The notes under the pieces were generated by a model, which was given only the letters and a program-made list of their open reading frames with translations, ran no database searches and was not told the DNA's origin. From contig CANPWQ010000017.1 of NCBI GenBank assembly GCA_947584965.1, positions 1 through 36,577 on the forward strand: a DNA stretch of 36,577 nucleotides. Reading direction: 5' to 3'. This document shows, one piece after another, positions 7,993 through 17,297 of this stretch (position 1 is its first letter; each line of letters starts with the position of its first letter). The position numbers were made by a program, and so were the translations under genes. Source of the DNA: Candidatus Gastranaerophilales bacterium (GTDB lineage Bacteria > Cyanobacteriota > Vampirovibrionia > Gastranaerophilales > Gastranaerophilaceae).

Positions 7993-8286
7993 TTAAGCGG
8001 CAATCCCTTTAATTTCTTTAATTAAATAATTAGCAATCCATTCAAAATCGCTGTTGGTTTTTGCAGCTTTTTTAAGGTAGTCAATAGAAGATTCACCGAT
8101 TCTGATAAGAACCATGGCAACAACACCTCTTGTTCTGCCTTTAACGACTTGCAGCGAATTTACAAGAGAAGGTACGGCATCTTTGCCCATATCTACAAGT
8201 TCGTTTTCAATTTCATTTTTTATATTATTATCTGCATTTTCTAACTTTGTTAAATATTCATCAATCGGTAATAAAACTGTGTTCAT
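7993..8286 (-). CDS. Small HEAT-repeat-like protein
   Basis: This 97-residue all-helical protein contains a HEAT-like pair: a GKDAVPSLVNSL segment near residues 33-44 and a VVAMVLIRIGESSIDYLKKA segment near 54-73. Such repeats usually bind other proteins or nucleic acids. There is no signal peptide or membrane segment, so it should be cytoplasmic. GAAGGGA upstream of the ATG at 8286 is a good ribosome binding site. Minus-strand TTGCTT and TATAAA, 18 bases apart, could be its promoter. A specific function is not recognisable. Confidence 0.7.
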   Translation of the reverse strand: MNTVLLPIDEYLTKLENADNNIKNEIENELVDMGKDAVPSLVNSLQVVKGRTRGVVAMVLIRIGESSIDYLKKAAKTNSDFEWIANYLIKEIKGIAA

Positions 8287-8587
8287 TAAAATGTCCCTTC
8301 TGAATGTTATTTATAACTTCCGATTTTATTATAAAGCAAAAAATTCAAATTCCCGTTTTTTTAATATATTCTTTATATCAAGGCTGAAACCCATTAATAA
8401 TAACTGTTTTTATTTGATTTGTAATCGGAATTTTTATTATCATTTTCAAAAAATAGCCCGAAAATATAGTAAGTATATTATACGTTGGTCTATTTTATTG
8501 TCATTAAAATAAATTTAAACTGAATATATCCCGAGGATAATTTGGGATATGGAAGTGTGTAAATAAGTCATTACGGGGTATAGAAAA
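8287..8587. other. Intergenic region, no gene seen
   Basis: This 301-base stretch separates the divergent genes 7993-8286 and 8588-8896. It holds the probable promoter and ribosome binding site of the minus-strand gene at the left. At 8526-8550 there is a small inverted repeat (ATATCCC and GGGATAT with an 11-base loop) in the leader of the plus-strand gene. No tRNA, small ORF with a ribosome binding site or known riboswitch is seen. Confidence 0.5.
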
Positions 8588-8896
8588 ATGCTGGTAGAAA
8601 AGTACATTAACGGATTAAATCAGAGAAGCCAAATAGAATTTAAAAATATATCAAAAGATATAATTCCGTGGCTTGAGCAGACTGCGTTAGAGAATAACTG
8701 CCTTATTGATAAAAAAGAGTGGAAAAGTAAATATAACAGTTATGTAATATATGATTACGAACCGTTTTGTTCCGACGGATTTGAAATAAATATTACCGTG
8801 TCGTCGCATGACATTAACTATTTGTATTTTTTAAAATTTCTGTATGATAATAAGTTAGATACAATAGAATATTTAAATAATTGTATAGGTGAATAA
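8588..8896 (+). CDS. Hypothetical protein, 102 aa
   Basis: This is a small soluble protein with no signal peptide. An N-terminal helical part (about 1-45) is followed by a mixed segment rich in Tyr and Phe (VIYDYEPFCSDG, then NYLYFLKFLY). I do not recognise a family. The ATG at 8588 has a distant GGGG stretch at 8575-8578 as its only ribosome binding candidate. The gene stands alone on the plus strand and is followed after 54 bases by the Hsp20-like gene. Confidence 0.55.
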   Translation: MLVEKYINGLNQRSQIEFKNISKDIIPWLEQTALENNCLIDKKEWKSKYNSYVIYDYEPFCSDGFEINITVSSHDINYLYFLKFLYDNKLDTIEYLNNCIGE

Positions 8897-8950
8897 ATCT
8901 GCTCTGCGTCAGTGCGCGCAAGGCAGTTAAGCGAAAAGAAAGGCAATAAT

Positions 8951-9550
8951 ATGGAAGAAAACAACTACACAAATGAAGAAAAACATGAACAATGTGCTAA
9001 AAATGCTTGGAGAATGTGTCTTTGTGCATTGCTCGGAGGATTTTTAGGCGGACTGTTAGCGTTTTATATGGTGTTTGACCAAATCATGGAGCGTAAATAC
9101 AGAGTTCATGAATTCCCACCGATGAAAATGGAGAGAAAATTGCTTCATGATATGGACAGAATGTATAAACAAGATATGGACGCATTTGATAACGCTTTTA
9201 GGCGTATGGATATGCCTAAAATGCCCAAAATGCCGAAAATTAAAGATCGTAATCTTGCCATGCCGTTATTTATGATGGATAGTGTTAAGGTTAAATCCGA
9301 AATTGACGATAATAATTTTGTTGTTGAAGTGGGATTAAAACCTTTCCAAAATGATGAAAATAAAGTTAATTACACTGTTAAAGGCAGAAAACTCACTGTC
9401 TTTGGCAATTCTGAAGTTAAAGATAAAAATTATGAAAATAATATATCTTTTTCGCAGGATTTTATTTTGCCTGAAAATGCCGATACTGCAAATATTTCCA
9501 AAGTTAAAGACGGTAATGAATTAAAAATTATTGTTCCGTTAAAATCATAA
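8951..9550 (+). CDS. Membrane-tethered Hsp20/alpha-crystallin-like protein
   Basis: This 199-residue protein has a short polar N-terminus with two Cys, one membrane helix (about 21-42) that is glycine-rich, and a charged linker very rich in Met (about 43-115, including DMPKMPKMPK). A C-terminal beta domain (about 116-199) resembles the alpha-crystallin domain, with a SFSQDFILPENAD segment and a KDGNELKIIVPL ending typical of Hsp20 proteins. It may hold unfolded proteins at the membrane; the side it faces is unclear. The ATG at 8951 with AAAGG at 8939-8943 is preferred over a GTG at 8912. Its stop overlaps the convergent folC by six bases. Confidence 0.7.
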   Translation: MEENNYTNEEKHEQCAKNAWRMCLCALLGGFLGGLLAFYMVFDQIMERKYRVHEFPPMKMERKLLHDMDRMYKQDMDAFDNAFRRMDMPKMPKMPKIKDRNLAMPLFMMDSVKVKSEIDDNNFVVEVGLKPFQNDENKVNYTVKGRKLTVFGNSEVKDKNYENNISFSQDFILPENADTANISKVKDGNELKIIVPLKS

Positions 9551-10759
9551 TTTAGGATACAATTCACCAATCATATAAAGGCTGCCCGTTACTATTTTAA
9601 GGCAGTCTTTTTGCATTAAATTATCAAGCATTGAGGGATTAAATTTATATAAATTCTTTAAATGACTTGCTGATAGTTTAAATTCATCAAAACTTAATCT
9701 GTCTTTATGATTAAATTCATAAAAATACACTTCATCTTCATCATTAAATAAAATATGTGAAACCTTTTTATAATCTTTAGTTTTCAGTGAGGAATAAATG
9801 AAAATTCTTTTTTGATTTTTAAAATAAAAATCAAGACTTTTTTTAAGCTCAAATGCGCCGTCAGGGTTATGGGCGCCATCTATAAGTAAATTTTTATCCT
9901 TTTTATATTCAAGCCTTGCGCTCCATTTTAATGTTTTAAGCCCCTCTATTACAGCATTTTCGGTTATTCCGTTTATATGTTTTACTGCTTCCATACAAAG
10001 TGCAAGATTTTTATTTTGATATAACCCTAAAAGAGGGAAAGTATATTTATTTTCATTAATTATGGCATAATTATTCCCGTTTTCAAATGCGGTTTCAATA
10101 TCTTTATCAACCGTTATTAATTTTGAATGCTTTTCCTGTGCGGTTTTTTTAATGACTTCATAACCGTTATTATTTTTTGACACAATTACAATTGAGTTTT
10201 CTTTTATTATTCCCGCTTTTTCGGCTGCAATTTGTTCAATTGTGTTACCTAACCTGTCGGTATGGTCAAATGATATTGATGTAATTATGCTTAAAATCGG
10301 GCTTTTTATTACGTTTGTTGCGTCAAATCTTCCGCCCAAGCCTGTTTCTATTACCGCATAATCAATATTATTATCGGCGAAATACTTAAAAGCTGAGGCA
10401 GTCAGAATTTCAAACTCGGTTAAATCAATGTTATTTTCTTCCGCCACATTGCATATTTTACTTATATATCCGCTAAAATCTTCTTTTGATATTTCATTTC
10501 CGTTAATTCTAATTCGTTCCGTATAATTAACAAGGTGCGGACTTGTGTAAAGCCCTGTTTTATAACCGCAGTGTTTTAATATATTGGCGATAATTGCGCA
10601 AACAGAGCCTTTTCCGTTAGTTCCCGCTATATGAATTATTTTAAATTTATCCTGAGGATTGCCTAAAAGTTTTGTTACGGCTTCTATTCGTTCAAGGCTT
10701 AAATTTATTTGAAATTTTCCTTGTGATGTTAGTAATTTTATTGCTTGTTCGTAGTTCAT
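9545..10759 (-). CDS. folC: Folylpolyglutamate/dihydrofolate synthase
   Basis: This 404-residue protein of the Mur-ligase superfamily has the ATP loop HIAGTNGKGSV near residues 43-53 and the FolC-specific TSPHLVNYTERIRI segment. ETGLGGRFDATN and the C-terminal DGAHNPDGA motif near 290 are also present. It adds glutamate to folate derivatives, and probably also to dihydropteroate. It is the last gene of the minus-strand cell-wall cluster, overlapping murG by four bases (ATGA), in the place where murC often lies. Confidence 0.94.
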   Translation of the reverse strand: MNYEQAIKLLTSQGKFQINLSLERIEAVTKLLGNPQDKFKIIHIAGTNGKGSVCAIIANILKHCGYKTGLYTSPHLVNYTERIRINGNEISKEDFSGYISKICNVAEENNIDLTEFEILTASAFKYFADNNIDYAVIETGLGGRFDATNVIKSPILSIITSISFDHTDRLGNTIEQIAAEKAGIIKENSIVIVSKNNNGYEVIKKTAQEKHSKLITVDKDIETAFENGNNYAIINENKYTFPLLGLYQNKNLALCMEAVKHINGITENAVIEGLKTLKWSARLEYKKDKNLLIDGAHNPDGAFELKKSLDFYFKNQKRIFIYSSLKTKDYKKVSHILFNDEDEVYFYEFNHKDRLSFDEFKLSASHLKNLYKFNPSMLDNLMQKDCLKIVTGSLYMIGELYPKL

Positions 10760-11877
10760 TGCATTATGCTTTTTAATTGTTTTACAATTTCGTCTGCGGG
10801 GTTGGTTTTTGTTAATTTACTTATATTATCCCGCATTGTGTTTAGGGTTTGTTTATCGGTTATAATTTGAGAAATCATATTTAAAAGATTATTTTCATTA
10901 CAATCGGCATCTTCAAGATAAAGCGAGACGCCTTTATTTGTCATTTCTCTTGCATTCTTTCTTTGGTGATCTTGCGCTGCATAAGGATAAGGAACAAGTA
11001 TAGAGGGCAGATTACATTGTAAAATCTCGGTCAAACTAACGGAGCCTGCTCTTGCAATTACTACATCGCTTGCTTTTAAAGAATATACCATTTCATCAAA
11101 GTAAGGTGCTACAAGAATATTTTTATTTTCTTTGTATTCGGGGTATATTGAGTTAAGCTCTGCGCAAACCTCATCAAAATTCTTTTTGCCTGTCTGCAAG
11201 ATAACATAAGCGTTTAAGGTTTCACTTAGCGGTTTTAATATTTTTATCATTGCATTATTAATGGTTTTAGCGCCTTGCGAGCCTCCCATTGCAAAAATAA
11301 CTGTCTTATTTTGTTCAATATTGAGTTTATTTCTTGCCTGCTCTTTAGTAACCGTAAAAAACGCTTCTCTGACAGGGTTTCCGTTATAAATAATCTTGTT
11401 TGATTTTAATATTGTTTTTGAATTTTCAAAAGCAACGGAGACTATTTTAGCATAAGGCGCTGCAATTTTTGAAACTAACCCGGGGACAGAGTCGCAATCA
11501 TGTATCATATAAGGTTTATTCATCGCTCTTGCTGCTAAAACAATAGGGGCAGATACATATCCGCCTGTTGTAAATATTGCGTCGGGATTATATTTTTTTA
11601 AATAACTTTTTGCCGTAAAAAAAGCCGTTATAAGCTGAATTGTCCACTTAAAAAAAGCAGGTGTAAGTTTTCTTGGCATGCCAGTAATATTAACGGGTAA
11701 AAATTCAACATCGGGATAGCTTTTTGATATTTCAAATTCCAAATTATTTTTATTCCCGATAAAATAAATTTTCTTTGTATCAATGTCATTTAATAATTTT
11801 TCGACAATGGTAAAAGCAGGGTAAATATGCCCGCCCGTACCTCCTCCTGATATGAAATAAACTTTATCTTTGGACAT
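10756..11877 (-). CDS. murG: UDP-GlcNAc transferase, lipid II synthesis
   Basis: This 373-residue GT28 glycosyltransferase has the N-terminal GGGTGGHIYPA loop (residues 11-21), the GGSQGAKTINNAM segment in the middle, and the donor-site motifs ARAGSVSLTEI and PYPYAAQDHQRKNA in the C-terminal half. It converts lipid I to lipid II at the inner face of the membrane. Length is normal. It overlaps ftsW by 14 bases and folC by four, so the cluster is translationally coupled. Confidence 0.95.
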   Translation of the reverse strand: MSKDKVYFISGGGTGGHIYPAFTIVEKLLNDIDTKKIYFIGNKNNLEFEISKSYPDVEFLPVNITGMPRKLTPAFFKWTIQLITAFFTAKSYLKKYNPDAIFTTGGYVSAPIVLAARAMNKPYMIHDCDSVPGLVSKIAAPYAKIVSVAFENSKTILKSNKIIYNGNPVREAFFTVTKEQARNKLNIEQNKTVIFAMGGSQGAKTINNAMIKILKPLSETLNAYVILQTGKKNFDEVCAELNSIYPEYKENKNILVAPYFDEMVYSLKASDVVIARAGSVSLTEILQCNLPSILVPYPYAAQDHQRKNAREMTNKGVSLYLEDADCNENNLLNMISQIITDKQTLNTMRDNISKLTKTNPADEIVKQLKSIMQ

Positions 11878-13003
11878 TAGGCAGCCTTCTTATTCTTTTC
11901 TTGGATACATTTAATAAAACACCAATCATGCACATTGTAATAAATAAAGATGTACCGCCGTAGCTTATAAAAGGAAGCGGAACACCGGTTGCGGGCAGCA
12001 TAGAGCTTGAAACGCAAATGTTTATAAATGCTTGAAATGTAATGGAAACGGTAATACCTGCGGCAAGCAGTTTTCCGAAAACATCTTCGCATTTTGCAGA
12101 TATTAAAATTCCTCGTTGAAGAAATGCAAGAAATAATCCGATAATCAGCATACAGCCCAGAAATCCGAATTCTTCACCAAATACTGCATAAATAAAATCA
12201 GTATGACCTTCAGGCAGCCAGCCAAGTTTTTGCCTTGAATTACCGTAGCCCTCACCGAAAAATCCGCCTGCAACAAATGCAACCATTGATTGTATTATGT
12301 TGTAACCTGCGCCGTACGGGTCTTGCTCGGGATGCAGCCACGTTTCAACCCTTTGTTTTTGGAATGATTGAAGTGCAAAACTTATCCCAAGTACGCCTGC
12401 GCCTATTGCAGAGCCAATTAATTTTAAACTTCCGCCAGCCGCAAAGTACATAAACATTGATGATACAAGCAAAATTATTACCATACTTAAGTTTGGCTGT
12501 TTGAATATTAAACCTATCATTATGAATATCGGTATAAAATATTTAAATTGCCTTGAGTCAAATATATTTATATTTCTGGAAAAAGCACTTGCCAAAAGCA
12601 TTATTACTGATAATTTAGCTGCTTCAGAGGGTTGAAACTGAATAGGACCTAATGTCAGCCACCTTGTAGCACCGTTTACGGTTGTTCCGAACAAATGAAC
12701 GCAGACGAGCAATCCTACTATTATCCATGCAAAAGGTATTGAGAGCTTGTCCAGTGCTTTATAATTTACCTTGCTTATAGCTGTCATTGCTATAAAACCT
12801 AAAATGAACCAGATGAATTGTCTTACAACAAAAAATGTCGAGTGAGTGCCTTGAATTATACATTTAGGCGCTCCCGCGGAAAATATTGCCAAAAATCCTA
12901 TTATTATCAAAAACAAAACTATAAATGTCAGTGTTGTATCATACCCCGACAGTATTACAGCTGTATTTTGAGTTTGATTAACATTATAGTTTGGATTTGA
13001 CAT
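11864..13003 (-). CDS. ftsW: FtsW/SEDS peptidoglycan glycosyltransferase
   Basis: This 379-residue polytopic membrane protein has about ten helices and the SEDS signature PEGHTDFIYAVFGEEFGFLG in its second half. The late PLPFISYGGTS motif is also present. It polymerises lipid II with a partner class B PBP; its place in a mur cluster favours FtsW (division) over RodA. The frame is open to 13081, but the ATG at 13003 with GGAGAAG upstream gives a normal N-terminus and overlaps murD by 20 bases. Confidence 0.92.
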   Translation of the reverse strand: MSNPNYNVNQTQNTAVILSGYDTTLTFIVLFLIIIGFLAIFSAGAPKCIIQGTHSTFFVVRQFIWFILGFIAMTAISKVNYKALDKLSIPFAWIIVGLLVCVHLFGTTVNGATRWLTLGPIQFQPSEAAKLSVIMLLASAFSRNINIFDSRQFKYFIPIFIMIGLIFKQPNLSMVIILLVSSMFMYFAAGGSLKLIGSAIGAGVLGISFALQSFQKQRVETWLHPEQDPYGAGYNIIQSMVAFVAGGFFGEGYGNSRQKLGWLPEGHTDFIYAVFGEEFGFLGCMLIIGLFLAFLQRGILISAKCEDVFGKLLAAGITVSITFQAFINICVSSSMLPATGVPLPFISYGGTSLFITMCMIGVLLNVSKKRIRRLPNVQR

Positions 13004-14327
13004 AATCTTTAAAGACTTCTCCTCTGTGTTCATAACTGTTAAACATATCATAACTTGCGCAAGCAGGCGACAACAGTACAATTTCGTTATTAAGTGTTAA
13101 TGAAATATCAATTGCTTCTTCAAGTGAATTTGCGTTTATAATATTATTAAATCCGTTTTTTTCCATATTTTCTTTAAATCTTTGAGCGGCTTCGCCTATT
13201 AATATTGCTGTTGAAACGTATTTATTGATATAATCAGTGCAAAATTCGGTTAAATCGGTGTTTTTATCACGTCCGCCCGCGATTAATGTTAAAGATTTGC
13301 CTTCAAATGCTTTTATTGCAACAAAAGATGCTTCGGGGTTTGTTGCTTTTGAATCGTTATAAAATTTCTTTCCGTTAACTTCGGCGGTATATTCAATTCT
13401 GTGTTCTACGGGTTTAAAAGATTTTATTTGTTCTTTTATGTGTTCGGTAGAAATTCCCGTTAATTTAGCTATGATTATTGCGCACATTGTATTTTGCCAA
13501 TTGTGTTCACCTACAAGCGGAATTTCGCTTAATTTTATGATTTCTTCTTCTTCCTTGCGTTTAAAATAAATTGAGTTATTTTTTATATAACAGCAGTTTT
13601 TATCGAGTTCTTTGGAATAAATAAACTTTTCACCTCCGTAGGATTGAGCAAATTTGTATATTGTTTCATCCGCGCCGTTAAATACCGCATAAGCAGGCTG
13701 TTTATAATCTTTAAATAAACTTATTTTAGCTTCAAAATATTTATCAAGTCCGCCGTGCCAGTCGATATGGTCGGGAGTAAATGTTAAAAAACAAGCTATT
13801 TGCGGTTTAAAAGTAGGAGCTGTGGCAAGTTGAAATGAGCTTGTTTCACATACAAGGTAGTCGGGATTTTTATCTATTAATGATGTAGGAGGAACTCCGA
13901 TATTTCCGCATACAGGCGCATTGTATTCGCTTGATAGTATGTGTGATGTTAAATATGTGGTTGTTGTTTTGCCGTTTGTTCCCGTTATGGCAATAAATGG
14001 TGAATTTGATTCTAAGTAAGCAAGCTCTACTTCTCCTATTACGGGAATGTTTTTTTCTTTTAATCTTTGAAAAATCTCGCTTTTAGGCGGCACGCCGGGG
14101 CTTGTAATCGCTATATAAGAGTCATTTATAAATTCATCGCTGTGTCTGCCTGTTTCTACTTTTATTCCCTCTTTTTCCAATGATTCAATAAGCTCTTTGT
14201 CATCACTCGGCTTGAATTCGGTTATATAACAATCTGCTCCGTGCGAGGATAAATATTTTGCCGCAGAAATTCCGCTTTTTGATAACCCTAATATTAATAC
14301 TTTTTTATCGTTCCATTTTCTTTTCAT
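12984..14327 (-). CDS. murD: UDP-MurNAc-L-alanine:D-glutamate ligase
   Basis: This 447-residue Mur ligase has an N-terminal Rossmann-like segment starting KVLILGLSKSG. The ATP loop AITGTNGKTTTTYL is near residues 110-123, and the middle domain carries a DHIDWHG motif. The C-terminal domain has the DSKATNPEAS and AGGRDKNTD motifs typical of MurD. It adds D-Glu to the peptidoglycan precursor in the cytoplasm. An in-frame ATG at 14339 would add four residues; neither start has a strong ribosome binding site, and 14327 is chosen because GGTAGG lies just upstream. Confidence 0.94.
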   Translation of the reverse strand: MKRKWNDKKVLILGLSKSGISAAKYLSSHGADCYITEFKPSDDKELIESLEKEGIKVETGRHSDEFINDSYIAITSPGVPPKSEIFQRLKEKNIPVIGEVELAYLESNSPFIAITGTNGKTTTTYLTSHILSSEYNAPVCGNIGVPPTSLIDKNPDYLVCETSSFQLATAPTFKPQIACFLTFTPDHIDWHGGLDKYFEAKISLFKDYKQPAYAVFNGADETIYKFAQSYGGEKFIYSKELDKNCCYIKNNSIYFKRKEEEEIIKLSEIPLVGEHNWQNTMCAIIIAKLTGISTEHIKEQIKSFKPVEHRIEYTAEVNGKKFYNDSKATNPEASFVAIKAFEGKSLTLIAGGRDKNTDLTEFCTDYINKYVSTAILIGEAAQRFKENMEKNGFNNIINANSLEEAIDISLTLNNEIVLLSPACASYDMFNSYEHRGEVFKDYVKSKL

Positions 14328-14332
14328 AATGC

Positions 14333-15307
14333 CTACCATAAAATTTTAAATAATATAATACCTATTGAACACATTATTAAACTTACAAGTGAAAACACAA
14401 TTACAATTTTATTTTCACTCCACCCGCAAAGTTCAAAATGATGATGAATAGGGCTCATTTTGAAAACTCTTTTCCCCGTTAATTTAAAACTTGTAACCTG
14501 AATTATAACAGACATTGTTTCGCAGAAAAATACAAAGCCTATAAATAAAACCCAGAGTTCAAATTTACCCATAACGGCAAGAACTCCTAAAAGTCCCCCT
14601 AGTGCCAGTGAACCCGTATCGCCCATAAATACTTTGGCAGGATATCTGTTAAAATATAAAAATCCTATAACAGCACCTGTTGTTGCGGCAGCTATGATTG
14701 CCAAGTCAACTTGCCCTGTCATAGCGCATATTATAGCCACTGCACTCATTGCAACAGCACAGTTTGCTGACGCAAGCCCGTCTAAACCGTCAGTTAAATT
14801 AACCGCATTTGATACTCCCGTGATAAAAAATATTGCAAATATCGGATAAAAATAATGTAAATCAATACTGTATTGCCCTACATTTAAATATGTTTGACCG
14901 CAAAGTGTCATATATATTGACGGCAAAAGCCCTATTGCTATTTGAAAAAATAACTTGTTGCGCGGAGTTAATCCCGCTTTATTTTCTTTATGCTTAATCT
15001 TGCCTAAATCATCTTTAAATCCTGCGAGCATAAAAAATAAGAAAGTCATTAATACTATCATTGCAGATGTTGTAAGACTTTGGTTCATTGTTAATGCTGC
15101 AAGAGAAGCCATTATAATGGATATAACAATAAATACACCGCCTGTTGTAGGAGTCCCAGCCTTTTTCGCATGATTTTCGGGCGCGTCCTCAAGAATATAC
15201 TGGGTATACATTTTTTTCTTTAAAAAATCTATGTAAACTACACCCAGCAAGAGCGTTAATACGAATGATACCAAAAGTGCTACTATTATTAATATATTAA
15301 ACCCCAT
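14333..15307 (-). CDS. mraY: Phospho-MurNAc-pentapeptide translocase
   Basis: This 324-residue polytopic membrane enzyme has the motifs of the family: KKAGTPTTGG near the N-terminus, VNLTDGLDGLA with the catalytic Asp pair near residues 170-180, FMGDTGSLALGG, and the C-terminal MSPIHHHFELCGW. It makes lipid I from undecaprenyl phosphate and UDP-MurNAc-pentapeptide. The ATG at 15307 with GGAG eight bases upstream is preferred over one at 15334. It overlaps the murF end by 11 bases. Confidence 0.95.
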   Translation of the reverse strand: MGFNILIIVALLVSFVLTLLLGVVYIDFLKKKMYTQYILEDAPENHAKKAGTPTTGGVFIVISIIMASLAALTMNQSLTTSAMIVLMTFLFFMLAGFKDDLGKIKHKENKAGLTPRNKLFFQIAIGLLPSIYMTLCGQTYLNVGQYSIDLHYFYPIFAIFFITGVSNAVNLTDGLDGLASANCAVAMSAVAIICAMTGQVDLAIIAAATTGAVIGFLYFNRYPAKVFMGDTGSLALGGLLGVLAVMGKFELWVLFIGFVFFCETMSVIIQVTSFKLTGKRVFKMSPIHHHFELCGWSENKIVIVFSLVSLIMCSIGIILFKILW

Positions 15308-16622
15308 TTTTAAGCTCCGTAATAATATCTTCAAATTTCATAAATCTTGACGCCTTAAGCAAAATATTTGAATGCTTGGGCAGATTATTTTGTATAAACT
15401 CCGCAAGTTCTTTTTTGTTCTCAAAATGAATGGTTTTAACCTTTTGAGGCTGTATAAATTTTGCAAGTTCTCCTGTTGTTAAAACATAATCACATTCAAA
15501 ATTATCAATAAATTTGCCTGTTTCACTGTGATATTCTTCTTCATTAAGCCCCAGTTCTCCCATATCGCCTAAAACAAGTGATTTCGGGTTTGGCGTTAGA
15601 GTTAAAAATGTTTTTATAGCAGCTTTAACCGATTCGGGGTTAGAGTTATAACTGTCATTTATAATTTTAAATCCGTTAATTTCTTCCGCGTCCCACCGTT
15701 TTTCAATCGGAGTAAATTCTTTTAATCCTTTTGCAATAATATTCGGATTTAACCCTGCAAATAATCCGGCTTCTATAACACTTAGAGCATTTTGGATATT
15801 ATGCTCTCCTGCCACGTTAAGTTTATACTCATTGTTTTTATATTTAAATCGGCATGAGTTTGATGACATTTCAATTATTTCAAGATTTTTGTCATTTAAC
15901 GAAAAATAAACGGTATTGTGTTTATTATCGTTAATTTGTCTGATTAACGGGTTATCATGTGCAATTAAAATGCCGTCAGATTTAAGATATTTAGCTATTT
16001 CAAATTTAGCTTTTGCAATATTTAAAAGAGAACCCAATCTGCCGATGTGAGCGCTTCCCGCATTGACAATAACGCCGATATCGGGCTGGGAATATTTAGA
16101 TAAGAGTTCAATTTCGCCAAATCCGCGCATTCCCATTTCAATAATTAAATATTTTGTCTGCTCATTAATGGCGGATATTGTTTGACATAAACCGATTTCA
16201 TTATTGTGATTGAGCAATGATTTAACCGTTTCACCCGCATTTTTAAATACACTATACATCATTTCTTTAACGGTGGTTTTTCCGCTGCTTCCCGTTATTG
16301 CAATAGTGAAAGGGTTAATTTTATTTTTATAAAAGTTTGCAAGTTTTAAATATGCTTCTTTTGGGTCGTTAACATATAAAACTATCTGCGCATTATCGGA
16401 TATTTTATTCTTATCTCGGGTAAAATAACCTTGAGCGCCTGCTTCAACGGCATTATTAATAAAATTTTCGCCGTCAAAACTTTCGCCTTTAAGCGGAATA
16501 TAAATATCATCCTGTGTAATGGTTCTTGTATCCGATGAAAAAGAGTATAATTGTGCGCTTTCACTGCCTTTTAAAAGTTCAGCACTTGTCGCTTTTATAA
16601 TCTCACTCAGATTTAATTTCAT
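15297..16622 (-). CDS. murF: UDP-MurNAc-tripeptide:D-Ala-D-Ala ligase
   Basis: This 441-residue Mur ligase has the MurF-type N-terminal domain (SFSSDTRTITQDDIYIPLKGE) and the ATP loop AITGSSGKTTVKEM near residues 103-116. HNNEIGLCQT, the MGMRGFGEI motif and the C-terminal INDSYNSNPES are also present. It adds D-Ala-D-Ala to the precursor. The ATG at 16622 is chosen over 16640 because GGGGA lies just upstream. That ribosome binding site is inside a long perfect inverted repeat (16625-16671), described separately. It is the first gene of the mur cluster. Confidence 0.94.
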   Translation of the reverse strand: MKLNLSEIIKATSAELLKGSESAQLYSFSSDTRTITQDDIYIPLKGESFDGENFINNAVEAGAQGYFTRDKNKISDNAQIVLYVNDPKEAYLKLANFYKNKINPFTIAITGSSGKTTVKEMMYSVFKNAGETVKSLLNHNNEIGLCQTISAINEQTKYLIIEMGMRGFGEIELLSKYSQPDIGVIVNAGSAHIGRLGSLLNIAKAKFEIAKYLKSDGILIAHDNPLIRQINDNKHNTVYFSLNDKNLEIIEMSSNSCRFKYKNNEYKLNVAGEHNIQNALSVIEAGLFAGLNPNIIAKGLKEFTPIEKRWDAEEINGFKIINDSYNSNPESVKAAIKTFLTLTPNPKSLVLGDMGELGLNEEEYHSETGKFIDNFECDYVLTTGELAKFIQPQKVKTIHFENKKELAEFIQNNLPKHSNILLKASRFMKFEDIITELKNGV

Positions 16623-16624
16623 AA

Positions 16625-16671
16625 ATATCCCCAATCTCATTTTATTTTAACATAAAATCAATTGGGGATAT
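16625..16671 (-). promoter_or_regulatory. Long RNA hairpin covering the murF ribosome binding site
   Basis: On the minus strand an 11-base perfect inverted repeat (arms 16671-16661 and 16635-16625, ATATCCCCAAT with its complement) encloses a second seven-base repeat (16658-16652 and 16645-16639) with a six-base loop. The proximal arm contains the GGGGA ribosome binding site of murF and ends two bases before the ATG. In the folded form the site would be buried. The plus-strand T6 run beyond the hairpin could instead make it an antisense-facing terminator, but no plus-strand gene ends here. Confidence 0.55.
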
Positions 16672-16685
16672 CTTTTTTGAAAAAT

Positions 16686-17126
16686 TTATTCTGCATACCC
16701 TGACGGAATTAAAGTGTCAGGTGCTTTTACTTTATCAATGTAATAATAATCGGCAGCTTCTCTTGAGCCTCTTTTGATACGGTCAAGCCTTGCTGTATAT
16801 TCGCTGTTACTTGTATATGTTTCATAACTGACAGGAACGTCATTAACCTCCATATTCCATTTAGTTCCTACTAATTCAAGCCTGAAATCATTACCTAAAA
16901 GATTACGTTGGTAATCACTTTGTTCTTGGTTTTTATTACCGTAATATTTTGGAGTTTGTTCCGGCTTGTTTATTGTAGTTTCTTCATAAATAACAGCTTC
17001 ATTCGGGAATGATGAACGTGAATAAACAATTCTGTCTTGATTATCATTTACAATGATTTTTGTTGCATAAGTAGGTAAAGCTGAAATTACAGTTAAACAG
17101 CAAATAAATAAACATAAATTTTTCAT
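16686..17126 (-). CDS. Small secreted protein of unknown function
   Basis: This 146-residue protein has a signal peptide (residues 1-21, ending LPTYA). Its mature part is polar, Tyr- and Asn-rich, with few hydrophobic stretches, and ends in a KRGSREAADYYYIDK segment. No family is recognised. GAGAGGA upstream of the ATG at 17126 is a good ribosome binding site. It lies directly upstream of murF on the same strand, 63 bases apart, so the two may share a transcript with the hairpin between them. Confidence 0.75.
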   Translation of the reverse strand: MKNLCLFICCLTVISALPTYATKIIVNDNQDRIVYSRSSFPNEAVIYEETTINKPEQTPKYYGNKNQEQSDYQRNLLGNDFRLELVGTKWNMEVNDVPVSYETYTSNSEYTARLDRIKRGSREAADYYYIDKVKAPDTLIPSGYAE

Positions 17127-17297
17127 ATTATCCTCTCTTACATCCTTTTTAAGACTTTTATCATTTTTATATTTTCCACAATTTAAAAAATTTTAAACCT
17201 ATTTAAAAAAAAATAAACTTAACAAAAGTTATAAAAATGTAAATTTTAAAATTAAAAAAAACTTTATATACATGTGTAGAAAAGGAAAATAAGTATT

